The notes under the pieces: generated by a model
What the model saw: the letters and a program-made list of their open reading frames with translations, nothing else
The model's database searches: none
Told to the model about the DNA's origin: nothing
In this document: piece after piece, positions 21,724 to 32,644 of the stretch
Layout: each line of letters opens with the position of its first letter
Numbering within the stretch: position 1 is the first letter of the stretch
Origin: Vitellaria paradoxa
Lineage: Eukaryota > Streptophyta > Magnoliopsida > Ericales > Sapotaceae
Length of the DNA: 64,000 nt
Assembly (NCBI GenBank): GCA_019916065.1
Contig: CM034240.1
Span: 35,701,389-35,765,388, forward strand
Direction of reading: 5' to 3'
Position numbers and translations under genes: made by a program

Positions 21724-23851
21724 ATGGCTCCCCGGAGGAGACTTATTCTTAATGAGGACAGTGATGACTAGTCCGCGGGCGACGTACCTCGTAGTGCCTC
21801 AGAGGCGGTTAGTTTGAACAAGGGTTTCGAACCTTCAAGGAGCTCCCCTGGGACTGACCATTAGGAGGCTTCCTCGTCTGGGAGGGATGGCCTCCTTGAG
21901 CTGGATTGTGCAACAATCCACTCAGTCGTGAATAAGGCTAAATTAAAAAAACTTCTCAAGGCATTCTAACCCCCGAAGAATCTTTCTTATCGGTGGCCCG
22001 CTTCTGAAGACACTGCCTGCTCTCCCTTAATGCCCAGGATTATCACTGTGTATGAGGCCGCTCTGTCGAGTGGGTTGCGATTCCCTTTGGCGCAACCTAT
22101 TAGGGAGGTACTTTCTCGCCTTAGTTTGAACTCGGCCCAACTTGTGCCGAACAGCTGGAAGATCATCATAGGTTGCGTAGTGATTTGGAAGGCCGCCACA
22201 GGTGAGCACCTTTCGGCAGACGAATTTTTGTACTGCTACCGAGTTGTAGAATCAGGCCGGGGCTGGTACTATTTTTCGGCTAGAGCAAAAGAATTCAATT
22301 TGGTCAAGGGCTATCCTTCCTCCATCAAGCATTGGAATGAGAACTTTTTTTTCCTCTTCGGAGATGGGTGGGAGTTCTACCCTTGGGAGACCGAAAAGGA
22401 CAAGTCAATCCGTTGTCCCCTCGCATGGGGTCAGCCCAATGAAGAGGGTATGATGTTTCCCTTTTTTCTTTAAATTAGTCAAATCCTTACCTCTACCTCA
22501 TCTTGACCTCTGCTCTAATTTGTCCAGCCAAAGCTTAACCTTCCCTGACTGATGTTTAGTTGGAACGAATCCTTCTGGCTCAGACTTTTCCCGACCATCA
22601 CTACAGTGTTCTGATTACAGTCGAGAGTCTAGCCGAACATATGCTTGGCCCTGAACCGAGCTCCGAAGCTTTGGAGATCAAACGTGAGAGGAGTAAATCA
22701 TTGATAACATTCATATTTTGTTTTTATTTTGGGACTCATCTTTCCTTGTTATTTGATTTGCAGACGCCGACGTTGCCGCCTCCATTTTCTCTGATGACCA
22801 GATGAAGTTCAATAAGGAGGCGTATAAGGGTAGAAAGGCCTGAGGGTCGGATCCCCAATCGGCCAAAAGAATTAAAATTGTAAGTTCGGGTCCTTCGAAG
22901 GACTCTGCGCCTCACTCAGAGCTCAGAGGTGAGGACCCGACCTCTCACCTTTTGGAGCAAGGCGTCCCCTCAGTCATTGAGCCGAGCGATCTTGCATCCA
23001 CGGCACCCTCTTTGCCCCCATTGGGCGGTCAGCCAGAGGCCGGGGTAGCTTCAGGTTCCTTCTCGGGCAATCTTGTTGATGACCCGGCTCTGGCGATCAG
23101 AAGGATGGAGGGGATCATTACCCCTGAAGACCTGGCTCGGTCTAAAGGGATCTCTCCTACTCGGTTGGCCAAGAACATTGCCCATGACTTTGCTAAGGTA
23201 CTCCCTCTTTTTCTTTAACCTCTTTTATTCCTTGCTGCTTGCATTGACACGCACATAAATTGACAGGTCATGTTTTATTTCGCTGAGCTCGGTACCCGAT
23301 TCATTGAAATGAACCGAAGCTTTCTCCAGGAAAGCAGGAAAAACGAGCATCTGCTGGCTCGGTTGTCTGCTTTGGAGGAGGAGATCCAGAAGGTCAAAGC
23401 TGAATCTGCTGTCGCTACATTCGAGCGTGACACCGCTTTAACCGCTCGGGACGAGGCCGTGCGATGCTCGAATGATCTGTCTTATGCGCTGCTTGTCGAG
23501 ACCAATTTAAAGGAAGCACTGACTGGGCAAGTGGAGCTGCTGAGGAATGAGATGGGGGCACGGGCGGCGGCTACCGTTAAAGAATTCAAAGACAGCTCTG
23601 AAGGCCAAGATTGGCTTGCTGAGGCTTTCGAGGATGGCTTCAATGATGCCAAGACTGAAACCCTCAAGCGTTATTCTCACTTGGACCTTTCCGAGGTGAT
23701 CTTTGTGGCCGAAGCTGCTGCCCCTATTCTCTCTGATCATTCCCAAGGTCAGGAAGCAGCTGATTTGGGGGCGGGGCCAAATCGAGCTGCTGATCAAACC
23801 GAGGCTGTCGACGATTCTCAGCTTACCTCCAATGCTGAAGTAAGGGGATAA
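21724..23851 (+). pseudogene. four-exon antisense gene of the Tat element (putative gypsy type transposon family)
   Basis: Runs opposite to gag-pol. Predicted exons are 21,724-22,447, 22,528-22,683, 22,764-23,197 and 23,267-23,851, with introns bounded GTATGA...CCAG, GTGAGA...GCAG and GTACTC...ACAG. Exon 1 begins MAPRRRLILNEDSDD and holds the conserved core (ITVYEAALSSGLRFPL, LVPNSWKIIIGCVVIW, GWYYFSA, WKEN-like KHWNENFFFLFG). This resembles PF04195, a plant family often found in Tat elements. Exon 3 ends with the IAHDFAK motif. Exon 4 (about 193 codons) is rich in Glu, Ala and Lys heptads and probably forms a coiled coil. Exon 1 has three in-frame stops (21,769; after GTDH; after LLKAF), and exons 2 and 3 carry others, so it is a pseudogene. 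Function unknown. Confidence 0.8.
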
Positions 23852-24102
23852 AGACACCCCCCTCTATTTTTTTTTTTGGAACTTTGTACTCTTTTTCGTA
23901 CTAAATTTAATGGTATTTTTCATCAATTTGTAGCTTATCCATCTTTCTATTGCTTGCTAGCTATTGTGATGTGATCTGTGGTCATGATTTGTGTTATTTC
24001 ACCAATGCCATTGCCATAGACCCTTGACTTGTAGAGTGCCTTTTTGCAACGAGTGGCTTCTCTCTGATCAACAGAAGCTTTCACTTCTTCTTACCATGCC
24101 GA

Positions 24103-24258
24103 TCGGCCTCTCTCGGGCCGACCGAGCTATCAACACGCCCTTTAGGTGCTCTAGGCCTAGCAGGCGTTCCTCCTTATCGGTCGGCCTCTCTCCGGCCGAC
24201 CTAGCTTTCGACACGCCCCTTAGGCGCTCTCGGCCTAGCGAGCGTTTTTCTATCATAT
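24103..24258. repeat. 78-bp tandem repeat in the Tat 3' spacer
   Basis: Two units (starts 24,103 and 24,181), each with TCGGCCTCTCTC(G/C)GGCCGAC, then AACACGCCC or GACACGCCCC, then GGCCTAGC. GC-rich, unlike the surroundings. It lies between the convergent pol and antisense genes, a region known to form tandem repeats in Tat/Ogre elements. Confidence 0.85.
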
Positions 24259-24381
24259 TTTCAATCACATCTGCACGCACAAGAGTAGAATGAAACTGTA
24301 CCATTTTATATTAAACCGTTCAGAGATAGAATGTTTGCAAAAGAAAGACAAAACAAAAAGAACAACTGCTTAGGATACTTC

Positions 24382-26145
24382 TCAAGCGAAATATTTCTTC
24401 AGATGTTCACTATTCTTGGGGTGAGATAAAGTCATTCCATTGGAATCCTTGAGCCAATAGGTTTCTTCCCTAGAGCAGGAGATGACGACATATGGCCTCT
24501 CCCAATTTGAACCGAGCTTTCCTTCTCGAGGATCGCGAGTTGATTGGTTCACCCTCTTAAGTACCAGATCGCCAGTTTTAAATTTCTTAGGTTTGACCCT
24601 CTGACTGTGGTAGTGCTTCATCTTCTGCTGATATGCTGCCATTCGAACGACCGCTTGCAATCTTTTCCCTTCTAGCAAGTCTAGATCAGTCTTTAACGCG
24701 TCTTCGCTAATATCTGGGTCAAATAATTCAACCCTCGGGCTATGTAGACCGATCTCAACTGGGATCACCGCCTGTGTGCCAAACGTTAAAGAAAACGGTG
24801 TATATTCTGTAGGAGTTCGCTCCGTGGTTCGGTAGGCCCACAGTATATTGGCAAGCTCATCCGCCCATAACTCTTTGGCTTTCTCCAACCTAGTTTTGAT
24901 GATTTTTAGCAAGGACTGGTTAGTTACTTCTACCTATCCGTTGGCTTGGGGATGTTCAGGAAACGAGTAATGATGGTGAATCCCCAACTGTTCGCAAAGC
25001 TCATTGAACAATCAACTTTCGAACTATTTTCCATTATCGGTTATCACCAGCCTTGGGATACCAAACCTGCATACAATTCCCTGCCACAGGAACTTCATCA
25101 TGTTTTGATCGGTGATGCTAGGCAGGGCTTCGGCTTCCGCCCATTTCGTAAAATAGTTTATGGCTACCACTGCAAATTTCCTTTGTCCCTTCCCTAGGGG
25201 GAGAGGGCCGATGATGTCAATTCCCTACTGAGCGAAAGGTCGTGGGCTCTGTATAAGGGTCAGGTCTTGAGCTGGTTTTTTAGGAACGTTGGCGAACCTC
25301 TGGCATTTGTCGCATCTTCTCACCAAGTTCTGGGCATCCTTTTCTATGGTGGGCCAGTAATAGGCTGTGCGTAAGACTTTTTTGGCTAACATTCTCCAGC
25401 CAGAATGACTGCCACAAACTCCTTCATGAATTTCCCTGAGTATATACTTAGCCTCGAGCTCGGTTGCGCACTGAATCAATGGTAAAGTATGCCCCCTTTG
25501 GTATAGTACTCCCTCAATGATCACATACCTAGTCACCCGGTACTGAACTCTTCTCTGCTCGTTCTGATCTTCGGAAAGTCTTCCCCCTTCTAAGTATTCA
25601 CGAATCGGCCTCGCCCACGTTGCCTCCACCTCTATATGACCGACTTCAGGGACCTCGTTGCTTGGCCGTTCGAGTTTCTCAATAAGGATGTTAGGATGTG
25701 GCCCATTTGAAGTTGCAATCCGAGCCAGCCGATCAGCATCTTCGTTATCCGTCCTTAGGATCCTCTCAATTTCCAACTTCGTGAATTTACAGGTGAACTC
25801 CTTCGCAGTCCGGCAATACTTCACCATATTATCTTCTCTAGCCTCGAATTCACCCCTGACCTGCTCAACCACTAACTGGGAATCACTCTTCACAATCACT
25901 TGGTCTGCCCCCATTCTAAGGGCGAGCCGTAGTCCGGCTATCAATGCCTCATATTCAGCATCATTATTGGAAGATGAGAACTTGAAGCGTAGTGCATATT
26001 CAACTCTGCATCCTTCGGGGGATACCAGCACAACGCCCGCCCCGCTAGCCCCCTGCGCTGCCGAACCGTCCACATATAGAACCCAATTTCGGTGTAAGGC
26101 ATCATCATCTTTTTGGATTCCGAGGTCATTGTGAACTCTGCCACA
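24382..26145 (-). pseudogene. Tat second RNase H (archaeal type) and integrase
   Basis: Minus-strand order. aRNase H at about 25,700-26,095: starts YVDGSAAQGASGAG, with the acidic set Asp (VDGS), Glu (AEYEAL), Asp (KSDSQL) and Asp (DADRLA). Integrase zinc-binding domain at about 25,240-25,420: HEGVCGSH, then CDKCQRF. Integrase core: GIDIIGPL and VITDNGK give the first two acidic residues, and the expected ANGQVEV stretch, with its Glu, carries a stop. C-terminal domain at 24,382-24,912 includes WAYRTTERTPT and GDLVLKRV. In-frame stops at 25,225, 25,024, 25,012 and 24,934 all fit single changes of Trp or Gln codons. Everything from 25,227 down stays in one frame. Confidence 0.9.
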
Positions 26146-27700
26146 AAATTCGCTGCTGCTTGCCCTTTAATCGCTTGCCTCGGTTTGTATTTAATATCGA
26201 ACTGGTTGAGTCAATTGACCACTTAACCAATCGGCCCGAGGCCTTGGGTTTATGGAGGATGTTTTTCAGGGGTTGATCTGTCAAGACAACGATTGTATGG
26301 GCTTGGAAATATGCCCGTAATCTCCGAGCCGCGGTGATCAGGGCAAAGGCAAGCAATTCCATTCTCGGGTACCTCTCTTCTGCTCCGTGTAGTACTTTAC
26401 TGACGTAATACACCGGCTTCTGTACTCCATCATCTTCTTTTACCAAAGCCGCAGTAACTGCTATGGTTGAAACGGCTAGCTAAAGATAGAGATCCTCTCC
26501 CTGGATGGTCTTGCCGAGGAGCGGGACTGATCCTAGGTAGTCCTTTAACCACTGAAAAGCTTCTTCACACTCGGCATTCCATTCAAATGCCTTCCTCAAG
26601 ACCTTGAAGAAAGGCATGCATTTATCAGATGACCTGGATATGAACCTGTTTAGAGCTGTGACTTGTCCAGCCAATCTTTGAATTTCCTTAGTTGTCCGTG
26701 GGGGCCGCATTTCTAGGATTGCCTTCACCTTTTCGGAATTCACCTCGATTCCCCTTTGTGACACCATAAATCCAAGAAACTTTCCAGAGGCGACCCCGAA
26801 TGCGCACTTTGCAGGGTTCAGCTTCATATGGTATTTCCTAAGCGTATCGAAGGTCTCTTGAAGATCTGCTACGTGACTGCCCGCTCGGCTACTTTTAACT
26901 AGCATATCATCGACGTAAACCTCTATATTTCTGCCAATCTGAGACTTGAACATCAGATTCACCAACCCTTGATATGTAGCTCCGGCATTTTTAAACCGAA
27001 TGGCATGACCTCGTAACAGTACAGGCCTCAGTCGGTGATGAAAGCAGTATGCTCTTGATCTTGTTCGGCCATCCGGATCTGATTGTAACCTGAAAAGGTG
27101 TCCATAAAAGAAAGTACCTGATGACCAGTGGTTGAATTCACGAGTGAATCAATGGCAGGCAAAGGAAAACTATCCTTCGGGTAAGCCTTGTTAAGATCTG
27201 AGAAGTCTACGCACATCCTTCACTTCCCGTTTGACTTCTTGACCAAAACAACATTCGAGAGCCAGGCTGGGTAATGAACCTCTCGGATGAACTGAGCGGC
27301 TAAAATTTTATCCACCTCTTGGGCTATTGCTTCATTCCGCTCCGGGGCGAAAACCCTCCTTTTCTGTCTAACTAGCCGAGCATCTGGTGAGATGTTAAGA
27401 TGATGAGTCATCAACTGGGGGTCAATCCCAGGCATATCTTCGTGAGACCAGACGAACACGTCTAGATTCTACTGGAGGAATTCCTTCAACCCTTATTTTT
27501 GCTCGTCTGTTGCTGAGGCACCTATCTTCACAATTCTCTGGAGTCTAGGCCCCCCAATCGCTATCTCTTCTAGATCACCACCGAGTTCTCCCTTTCTCAC
27601 TTCCTTTTCATCTCGAACCTCCAGCTCTTTCACAACTAATGCTTCTCTATTGGCGCTCCGAAGAGATGATGCATAGCACTCCCGTGCAGCTCTCTGGTTT
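26146..27700 (-). pseudogene. Tat reverse transcriptase and first RNase H
   Basis: RT starts near 27,455 ([15 protein letters not shown], then VLVKKSNGK and MCVDFSDLNKAYPKD). The catalytic regions are FMDTFSGYNQI and VEV-type YVDDMLVKS. The connection segment includes GFMVSQRGIEVN, and the first RNase H reads VYYVSKVLHGAEERY and LTDQPLKNILHK. Damage: stops at 27,493, 27,220 (Trp to TGA), 27,028 (probably CGA to TGA) and 26,480. A one-base loss in an A-run near 26,990 breaks the frame just after MPFGLK, and another shift near 26,207 cuts the RNase H tail. The region between 27,493 and 27,700 links protease to RT. Confidence 0.9.
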
Positions 27701-27703
27701 CCT

Positions 27704-29755
27704 TTAACACACCCGACTCCTTGGGCCGTCGGGAACTTGACCCGCAAGTGGTAAGTTGACATGACCGCCCTGAACTGATTTAAGGCCCCTCTCCCAAGAA
27801 TAACGTTGTACGCCGAAAGGGGTGTCGACTACCAAGAAGTGTATTATTTTCGTCACTTGCAATGGCTCCGATCCAAGGGTGACAGGTAGAGAAATTGCCC
27901 CGATTGGCTCGACACAGTCGCCCGCGAATCCGACCAAGGGTGAACAAACCGGACGTAATTTTTCCTTTCCGATGTTCAACTTCTCAAATGCCCTCCAATA
28001 AAGAATGTCAACTGAACTCCCACTGTCTACAAAAATCCTCCACGTCTGAAAATTAGCTATTATAGCGAATATTACCAAAGGGTTGTCGTGCGGGTGACAT
28101 AAGTCGGAGGCCTCATCCTCCGTAAAGGTTATCTGCGCCAACTCTTCCCTGGTTCTTTTAGATAGTTGGGCTCTCGCCATTATCTCTTTGACTCCGTCAA
28201 CCTCTTTGACATACCTTTTGTGCGTTGAAGAGGTCTCACCCCCACCCGTGATTGCTCCTGCGATAACCCGTATCTCTCCTATGGGGCGTTGTCCTACGCG
28301 CCCCTCGTCCGGGCTCTTTCTCCCAGCATCCCCTCGGGGTGGACTTCTTCTATTATCTCTTCGATCTCTTTTCTGCTTCGCAATGAATCCATTATACTTG
28401 CTTTTGCGTATCAGTTCTTCAATCATTCTTCTAAGGTCGAAGCATTCCTCCGTGTCATGACCGTGGTCTCTATGGTATAGACAATACTTGGTCCGGTTTC
28501 TAGATTCTGGAGAGGCTTTCATTTCCTTGGGCCACTTAAACTCCGGATCGCCCTTAATGGTGTGCAGCACCTGTTCTAACTGAGAGTTCAGTGGAGTGAA
28601 TTCCATGACTTCCCTTGTATATCGATCCCTCCGATCCACTGTCTTTCCTGCCAAACTAGAAAATCGAGGGGCTTTTGCTCTCCTTTTGTCCCTTGGGTCA
28701 CTTTACCTCTTCCTGGAGACCAAGGTATTAGCATCCTTCCGTGCCATCATCACATCTTTGGCGTTCATGTGCTTTTGAGCTCAGGACATCAGCTCAGCCA
28801 TACCCTCGGGCGGCCTTTTTGCCAACGAGAATGCAAACCGCCCTGATCTTAGGCCGCTCATAAAAGCTATTAGTGTAACCTTCTCATCGGCCTCTTTCAC
28901 CTCCAACATTTCCTTATTGAACCAACCGACATATTCTTGGAGGCTTTCTTCTCTCCCCTGTCTAACCGTGAGCAGGTTAGCCGTGGGCTTCCTCTTAAGT
29001 TGTCCCCCGATGAAGTGAGAGACAAACTGCTTGCTCAACTGCTTGAAGTTTTCAATTGACCCTGGCTTGATCTTGTTGTACCATGCCCGAGCTGGCCCCT
29101 TCAAGGTGATGAAGAACGCTTGGCATTTGATCTCATCAGGGACGGCATGAAGGTGCATGGACAAGTTGTACATGTCCAGGTGATCGATCAGATCTTTTGA
29201 GCCATCATAAGGCTCAATCACCGGCATTTTAAACTTCAGAGGTAGTAGGCAATCCATCACAGAAGGCGTGAAGGGCGTCCCTGTCTTATCAACAAAGTCC
29301 TCCGCAGGCCCGGCTTTTTTTACAGCTGCTACGGCTCCGTCGATCTGGGCTTGTAAAGCCCTGAACCGCTGTTCCATGAATCCAGCTTCTTGCGGTCTGT
29401 CTTGCTCTCCGTCATGACGACGCGGAAGGGACTCACTATACGCCCCATCCTCCGACGCTGGGTTACTTCTCTGGGAAAGATCCATCCTTCCGTTGTTTTC
29501 GCCCATGACTCCTTCGTCTGCATCATTATAGATTGCTCCGCCGTTGCTTATTCCGTTATTAAGGTCATGGTAAGGGCGTGGGGGAGGAATCTGGGCCAAA
29601 TGATCTACCCACTCCATGATCGCTTGCAGGGTGGCAGCCAACCCTGCAAACTACCTTTCCATGGCAGTGATTCGGTCCCCTCCATCATTCTGATTCTCTA
29701 TAGATGGTGCTGACTCCGTTAAACGAGTTTGTACGCCGGATCTTGTATGGACCAT
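27704..29755 (-). pseudogene. Tat gag and aspartic protease
   Basis: I place the start at the ATG at 29,755 (MVHTRSGVQTRLTES), a common gypsy gag opening. Downstream apparent starts are not ATG. Retrotransposon gag homology runs at about 28,790-29,280 (FKMPVIEPYDGSKD, ARAWYNKIKPGSI, SLQEYVGWFNKEM). A zinc-knuckle variant CLYHRDHGHDTEECF lies near 28,480. Protease: VDSGSSVDILYWRAF near 28,025, with the DSG active site. In-frame stops are at 29,651 (Gln to TAG), 28,781 (Arg to TGA) and 28,703. A one-base insertion near 27,822, after VVDTPF, shifts the frame; the true continuation (MSTYHLRVKFPT) is in the next frame. Structural and maturation proteins of the virus-like particle. Confidence 0.88.
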
Positions 29756-29781
29756 GAAAGTGAAAACCTTTCAATCGAGTT

Positions 29782-29797
29782 CCCACAGACAGCGCCA
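29782..29797 (-). other. primer binding site of the Tat element
   Basis: Minus strand TGGCGCTGTCTGTGGG, two bases inside the 5' LTR. It resembles the TGGCGCCGTCTGTGGG primer site used by many plant gypsy elements, with one C to T change. Confidence 0.8.
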
Positions 29798-29799
29798 AC

Positions 29800-30413
29800 T
29801 GATAGTGCAGAAATTTCGTAGTCCTTCAATCCGGGCCTTCGCTGACTCGCCCTCCCGAAGAATGATGGAACTCTCCCTAAAATGATCACTGGTGTGGTGC
29901 CTGCCAAAAAATCTTCGATGCTCAAGTTAGCACAGGTGGCAGGGTTTTTGTATAGAAAATGAGAAAAAGAGAGTTTTTTTCCTATACCTGTTAGGGTGAT
30001 GTTATCCCCTATTTATCCGAATCTTTTCTAGAATTGTAGCTGGAGTCAAATTAGGAGTTTTCTCAGATTTGTTGCGATTTCCTTAGCTGGATAAGGCAAG
30101 CAGGGGATTCAAATCAATCTCTATATTTCCCGTTGATCTTGTCCTTGAAGTTGTCAAAGTACCCGTGCCTCCTCGTCGTCTCAGGAAGAGGAGTTCGAGT
30201 CGATAAGGTGGTTAGCTAGCTCGGTTGAATACCTCGGCTCCCTTTATCTGTTCAAGTTACAAGATCACTTCGGTCATCCGAAGGAGCAGATTGGCCCATC
30301 CTCGATCGGTGGGTCGGCTCGGTTCCCCTTATCTGGATTCTCCTGATCCTTTCACTCTAACGCCGAGGGGTCTCCAAGTCATTTCAGATGTCCTCAGAAG
30401 ATCCTCATTATCA
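29800..30413 (-). repeat. 5' LTR of the Tat element
   Basis: 614 bp, TGATAGTGCAG to CCTCATTATCA on the plus strand. It holds the promoter side of the element on the minus strand. Differences from the other LTR are mainly transitions and small indels in T runs. Confidence 0.93.
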
Positions 30414-30418
30414 CCAAC

Positions 30419-31295
30419 TTTGAGCAAATCAAAGTTTTCTTTGTTGGTGACTGACAAAAATAAACTTAGAAGATTATGCAGGAATAAAATAAATTTTTTG
30501 CGCGTGATTACGATGGTCATAGTTTTCTTTCTTAGTTTTCTTTCAACATTTTCAGCAATTAATGGCTATTAACAATCTCGGAATTCCTGCTTTTAATTGA
30601 AAGAGAGAGAGAAAAAAACGAAATTAAATATTTAATCTTTTTCCTATCTTGGGCTACGTGTCATCTTGATAAGGTTTATAATATATATATATATATATAT
30701 ATAATACTATTTCTCCATTGCAAGAAAAATTTGTTTGAGTGAGTAATTTTCCTACCAATTAATTAGGAGAGGACACTAGGAAGGCAACTCTAAGATCAAG
30801 ATTAATTAAGAAGCTATTCAGTGTTATAAAAATTGAGATAAAATATGATTTGATTTACTTTTTAATATTTAAAGTGCATCGAACAAACTATGAAAAGAAA
30901 TAAATGAATACTAAAAATCCGTTGGAACAAATTTTGGTAAAAAATTTTTGATGTTTTGTGCAAAATTTTTTAAAAATTTGTAAAAATTTTATTAGAATTT
31001 GTAAAAATTTATTAAGATTTGTAGAGATTTATAGAGATTTGTAAAAATTATATAAAAATTTACGTAGTCAAAGGTAAAAAAGAAAAAAATTATATAAATT
31101 TATAGAAATTTTTGTGACAACTTTTACAACTCGAAACACAGCCTAAACTAAAGATGAAGACTCTCGATCGGGATTGTTTATCACAGTAAATGGCGCCATT
31201 TTGATAATTGGGTGATGAAGTGAAGAATCTCCGATCAGCCTAGTTGGCCAGGTAGATTGTAGACCCATAGTTAGCCTATGGTCAGTAACCGATTG
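30419..31295. other. flank of the Tat element with (TA)n tract
   Basis: Continuation of the DNA interrupted at 18,969. It includes a (TA)n run at about 30,678-30,702 and the short-period element at 30,925-31,143. No gene. Confidence 0.4.
30925..31143. repeat. short-period AT-rich element, family 3 copy 2
   Basis: A chain of degenerate 10-12-bp words (AAAAATTTGTAAA, AGATTTGTAGAG, ATTTATAGAG). It ends ACAACTCGAAACACAGCC. Copy 3 at 59,276-59,496 has the same words and a comparable end (GTTACAACATGACC). Confidence 0.5.
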
Positions 31296-31308
31296 ACATT
31301 ATCAACTT

Positions 31309-31517
31309 TTTTTTTGTTTTTTAGGTAATCCGAAGCCTGGAGTGGATAGATTTCACTGGAACCACTCCACCCTACCAAATCGGGGGCAAGAGGCCAACTC
31401 CAAAGCACCGCGAGATTAGTTGCGAGTTTGATTCCAACGCATTTCGAACCCGCAACATCCGAGTTTGCAGTTTTTTACGAATCACATCTTGGCCATTAGA
31501 TTACCCTGCGGGGGCTT
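31309..31517 (-). mobile_element. tRNA-derived SINE
   Basis: A perfect 13-bp duplication ACATTATCAACTT flanks it (31,296-31,308 and 31,518-31,530). On the minus strand it has a tRNA-like head: a box A resemblance TAATCTAATGG (31,493-31,503) and box B GGGTTCGAAAT (31,441-31,452). The 3' end is an A-rich tail (T run at the left on the plus strand). It is 209 bp with no coding capacity, as expected for a pol III-transcribed element moved by a partner LINE. Confidence 0.88.
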
Positions 31518-31995
31518 ACATTATCAACTTGATGGCTACATTTCTATGTTCGAATTTCTCACAATAGTTACAAAAAGCATAGCATAATCGGAGTGAATAG
31601 TTGGATAAAAATTAAAACAAAGCAGGTAAAGAACACTAGAATTAATGTGGTTCCGCGTAAGATAAAAAATACATCGACTATATCAATGTGAGAGTATAAA
31701 ATCTCTCTCTCTTGATTATTTGAACTAGAGGAATTCCTTACACATTGTGCATCTCTCACCCCACACTCTATTTTCTCGGTGATTAATTTCCTCTCCACTG
31801 CCAATCTGCAATTGCCTTTTCTGGAGATGATGAATTTTTTTTCCCCAGCAATTTTTGGAGAACGACTTTGAGCATATCGAAGCTCCGATTTTGACGTGAT
31901 TTGAACCGTTGTGACCGTCTCGGAGAGCTCTACAATTGGATAAGCACAAAATGCAATTTCGCCCTAACGTTACTCAATCCAGCTCTCATACCACT

Positions 31996-32232
31996 TGCTA
32001 GGATTGGAATAAATAATTGTACAGAAATTAAAACAAAGCAGATAAAAAACAATTAACATGATTCGGCGTAACTTACATTCAAGAAAGAGATCAAAAATAC
32101 ATCTACTATATCAACGTGGGAATACAAAATCTCTCTCTCTCTCTGGATTATCTGAACTAGAGAAATTCCTTACACATTGTGTATCTTTCACCCCACTCTT
32201 ATTTTCTCTGTGATTTCTTCTCCAACACCAAT
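31996..32232 (-). repeat. TRIM right LTR, first part
   Basis: Aligns with 31,577-31,810. Its remaining part (CCAATCTGCAATTACC onward) stands at 38,291-38,326 beyond the copia element, with the CCAAT shared by both flanks as the target duplication. Confidence 0.75.
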
Positions 32233-32629
32233 TGTTGGAAAATAATCAATTGTGGGCCAAATATGTTATTAATTGTGTGTTATAGGTTATCACAAAGGTT
32301 TAGCCTATTTAAAGTGGTCTGATAAGGTTTTAAAGTTTTGGGCTTTATGACATCTGATATTGTATGGTTTTTTATAATGTGTAAATACCTAAGCACGTAT
32401 TTCTATTTTATGATGGGCCAAATAGAAGTTGAGTTTTTACAGTTATTATAAATAGGTTATGGTCCCTAAGTCATACGTAGGGTTTTCTAATCAATCTGAT
32501 ATCCCATCATCAGAGAGAATTAGGAATAGAAACCGCCGTATAGACTTGGAAGATCAAGAACCAAGAAATTGCAGGTACGCTTCCGCAATAATTTATTTTC
32601 TTGATGATTCAATGTGAATAAAGATTACA
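32233..32629 (+). repeat. 5' LTR of copia element
   Basis: Begins TGTTGGAAAATAATC and ends AATAAAGATTACA. It ends right before the primer site. Only the last 58 bp have a partner at the 3' end. Confidence 0.85.
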
Positions 32630-32631
32630 AG

Positions 32632-32644
32632 TGTTATCAGAGCC
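32632..32644 (+). other. primer binding site of copia element
   Basis: GTTATCAGAGCC follows the LTR by two or three bases and matches the core TATCAGAGC of the usual initiator-Met primer site TGGTATCAGAGC. Confidence 0.7.

Larger units (their letters stand above)
18975..30413 (-). mobile_element. Tat-lineage Ty3/gypsy retrotransposon, nearly complete but mutated
   Basis: An 11.4-kb element on the minus strand with LTRs of 618 and 614 bp and a perfect 5-bp duplication CCAAC (18,970-18,974 and 30,414-30,418). Minus-strand order: 5' LTR, primer site, gag, protease, RT, RNase H, a second archaeal-type RNase H, integrase, spacer with tandem repeats, an antisense gene on the plus strand, polypurine tract and 3' LTR. 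The second RNase H and the antisense gene identify the Tat lineage. A probable solo LTR (about 19,980-21,470) sits between the antisense gene and the 3' LTR. Many stops and several frameshifts make it non-autonomous. LTR identity is roughly 93 percent by eye. Confidence 0.93.

Noticed and set aside
24068..24304. Frames of 78 and 100 codons on opposite strands
   Set aside because: They translate the GC-rich tandem repeat of the Tat spacer.
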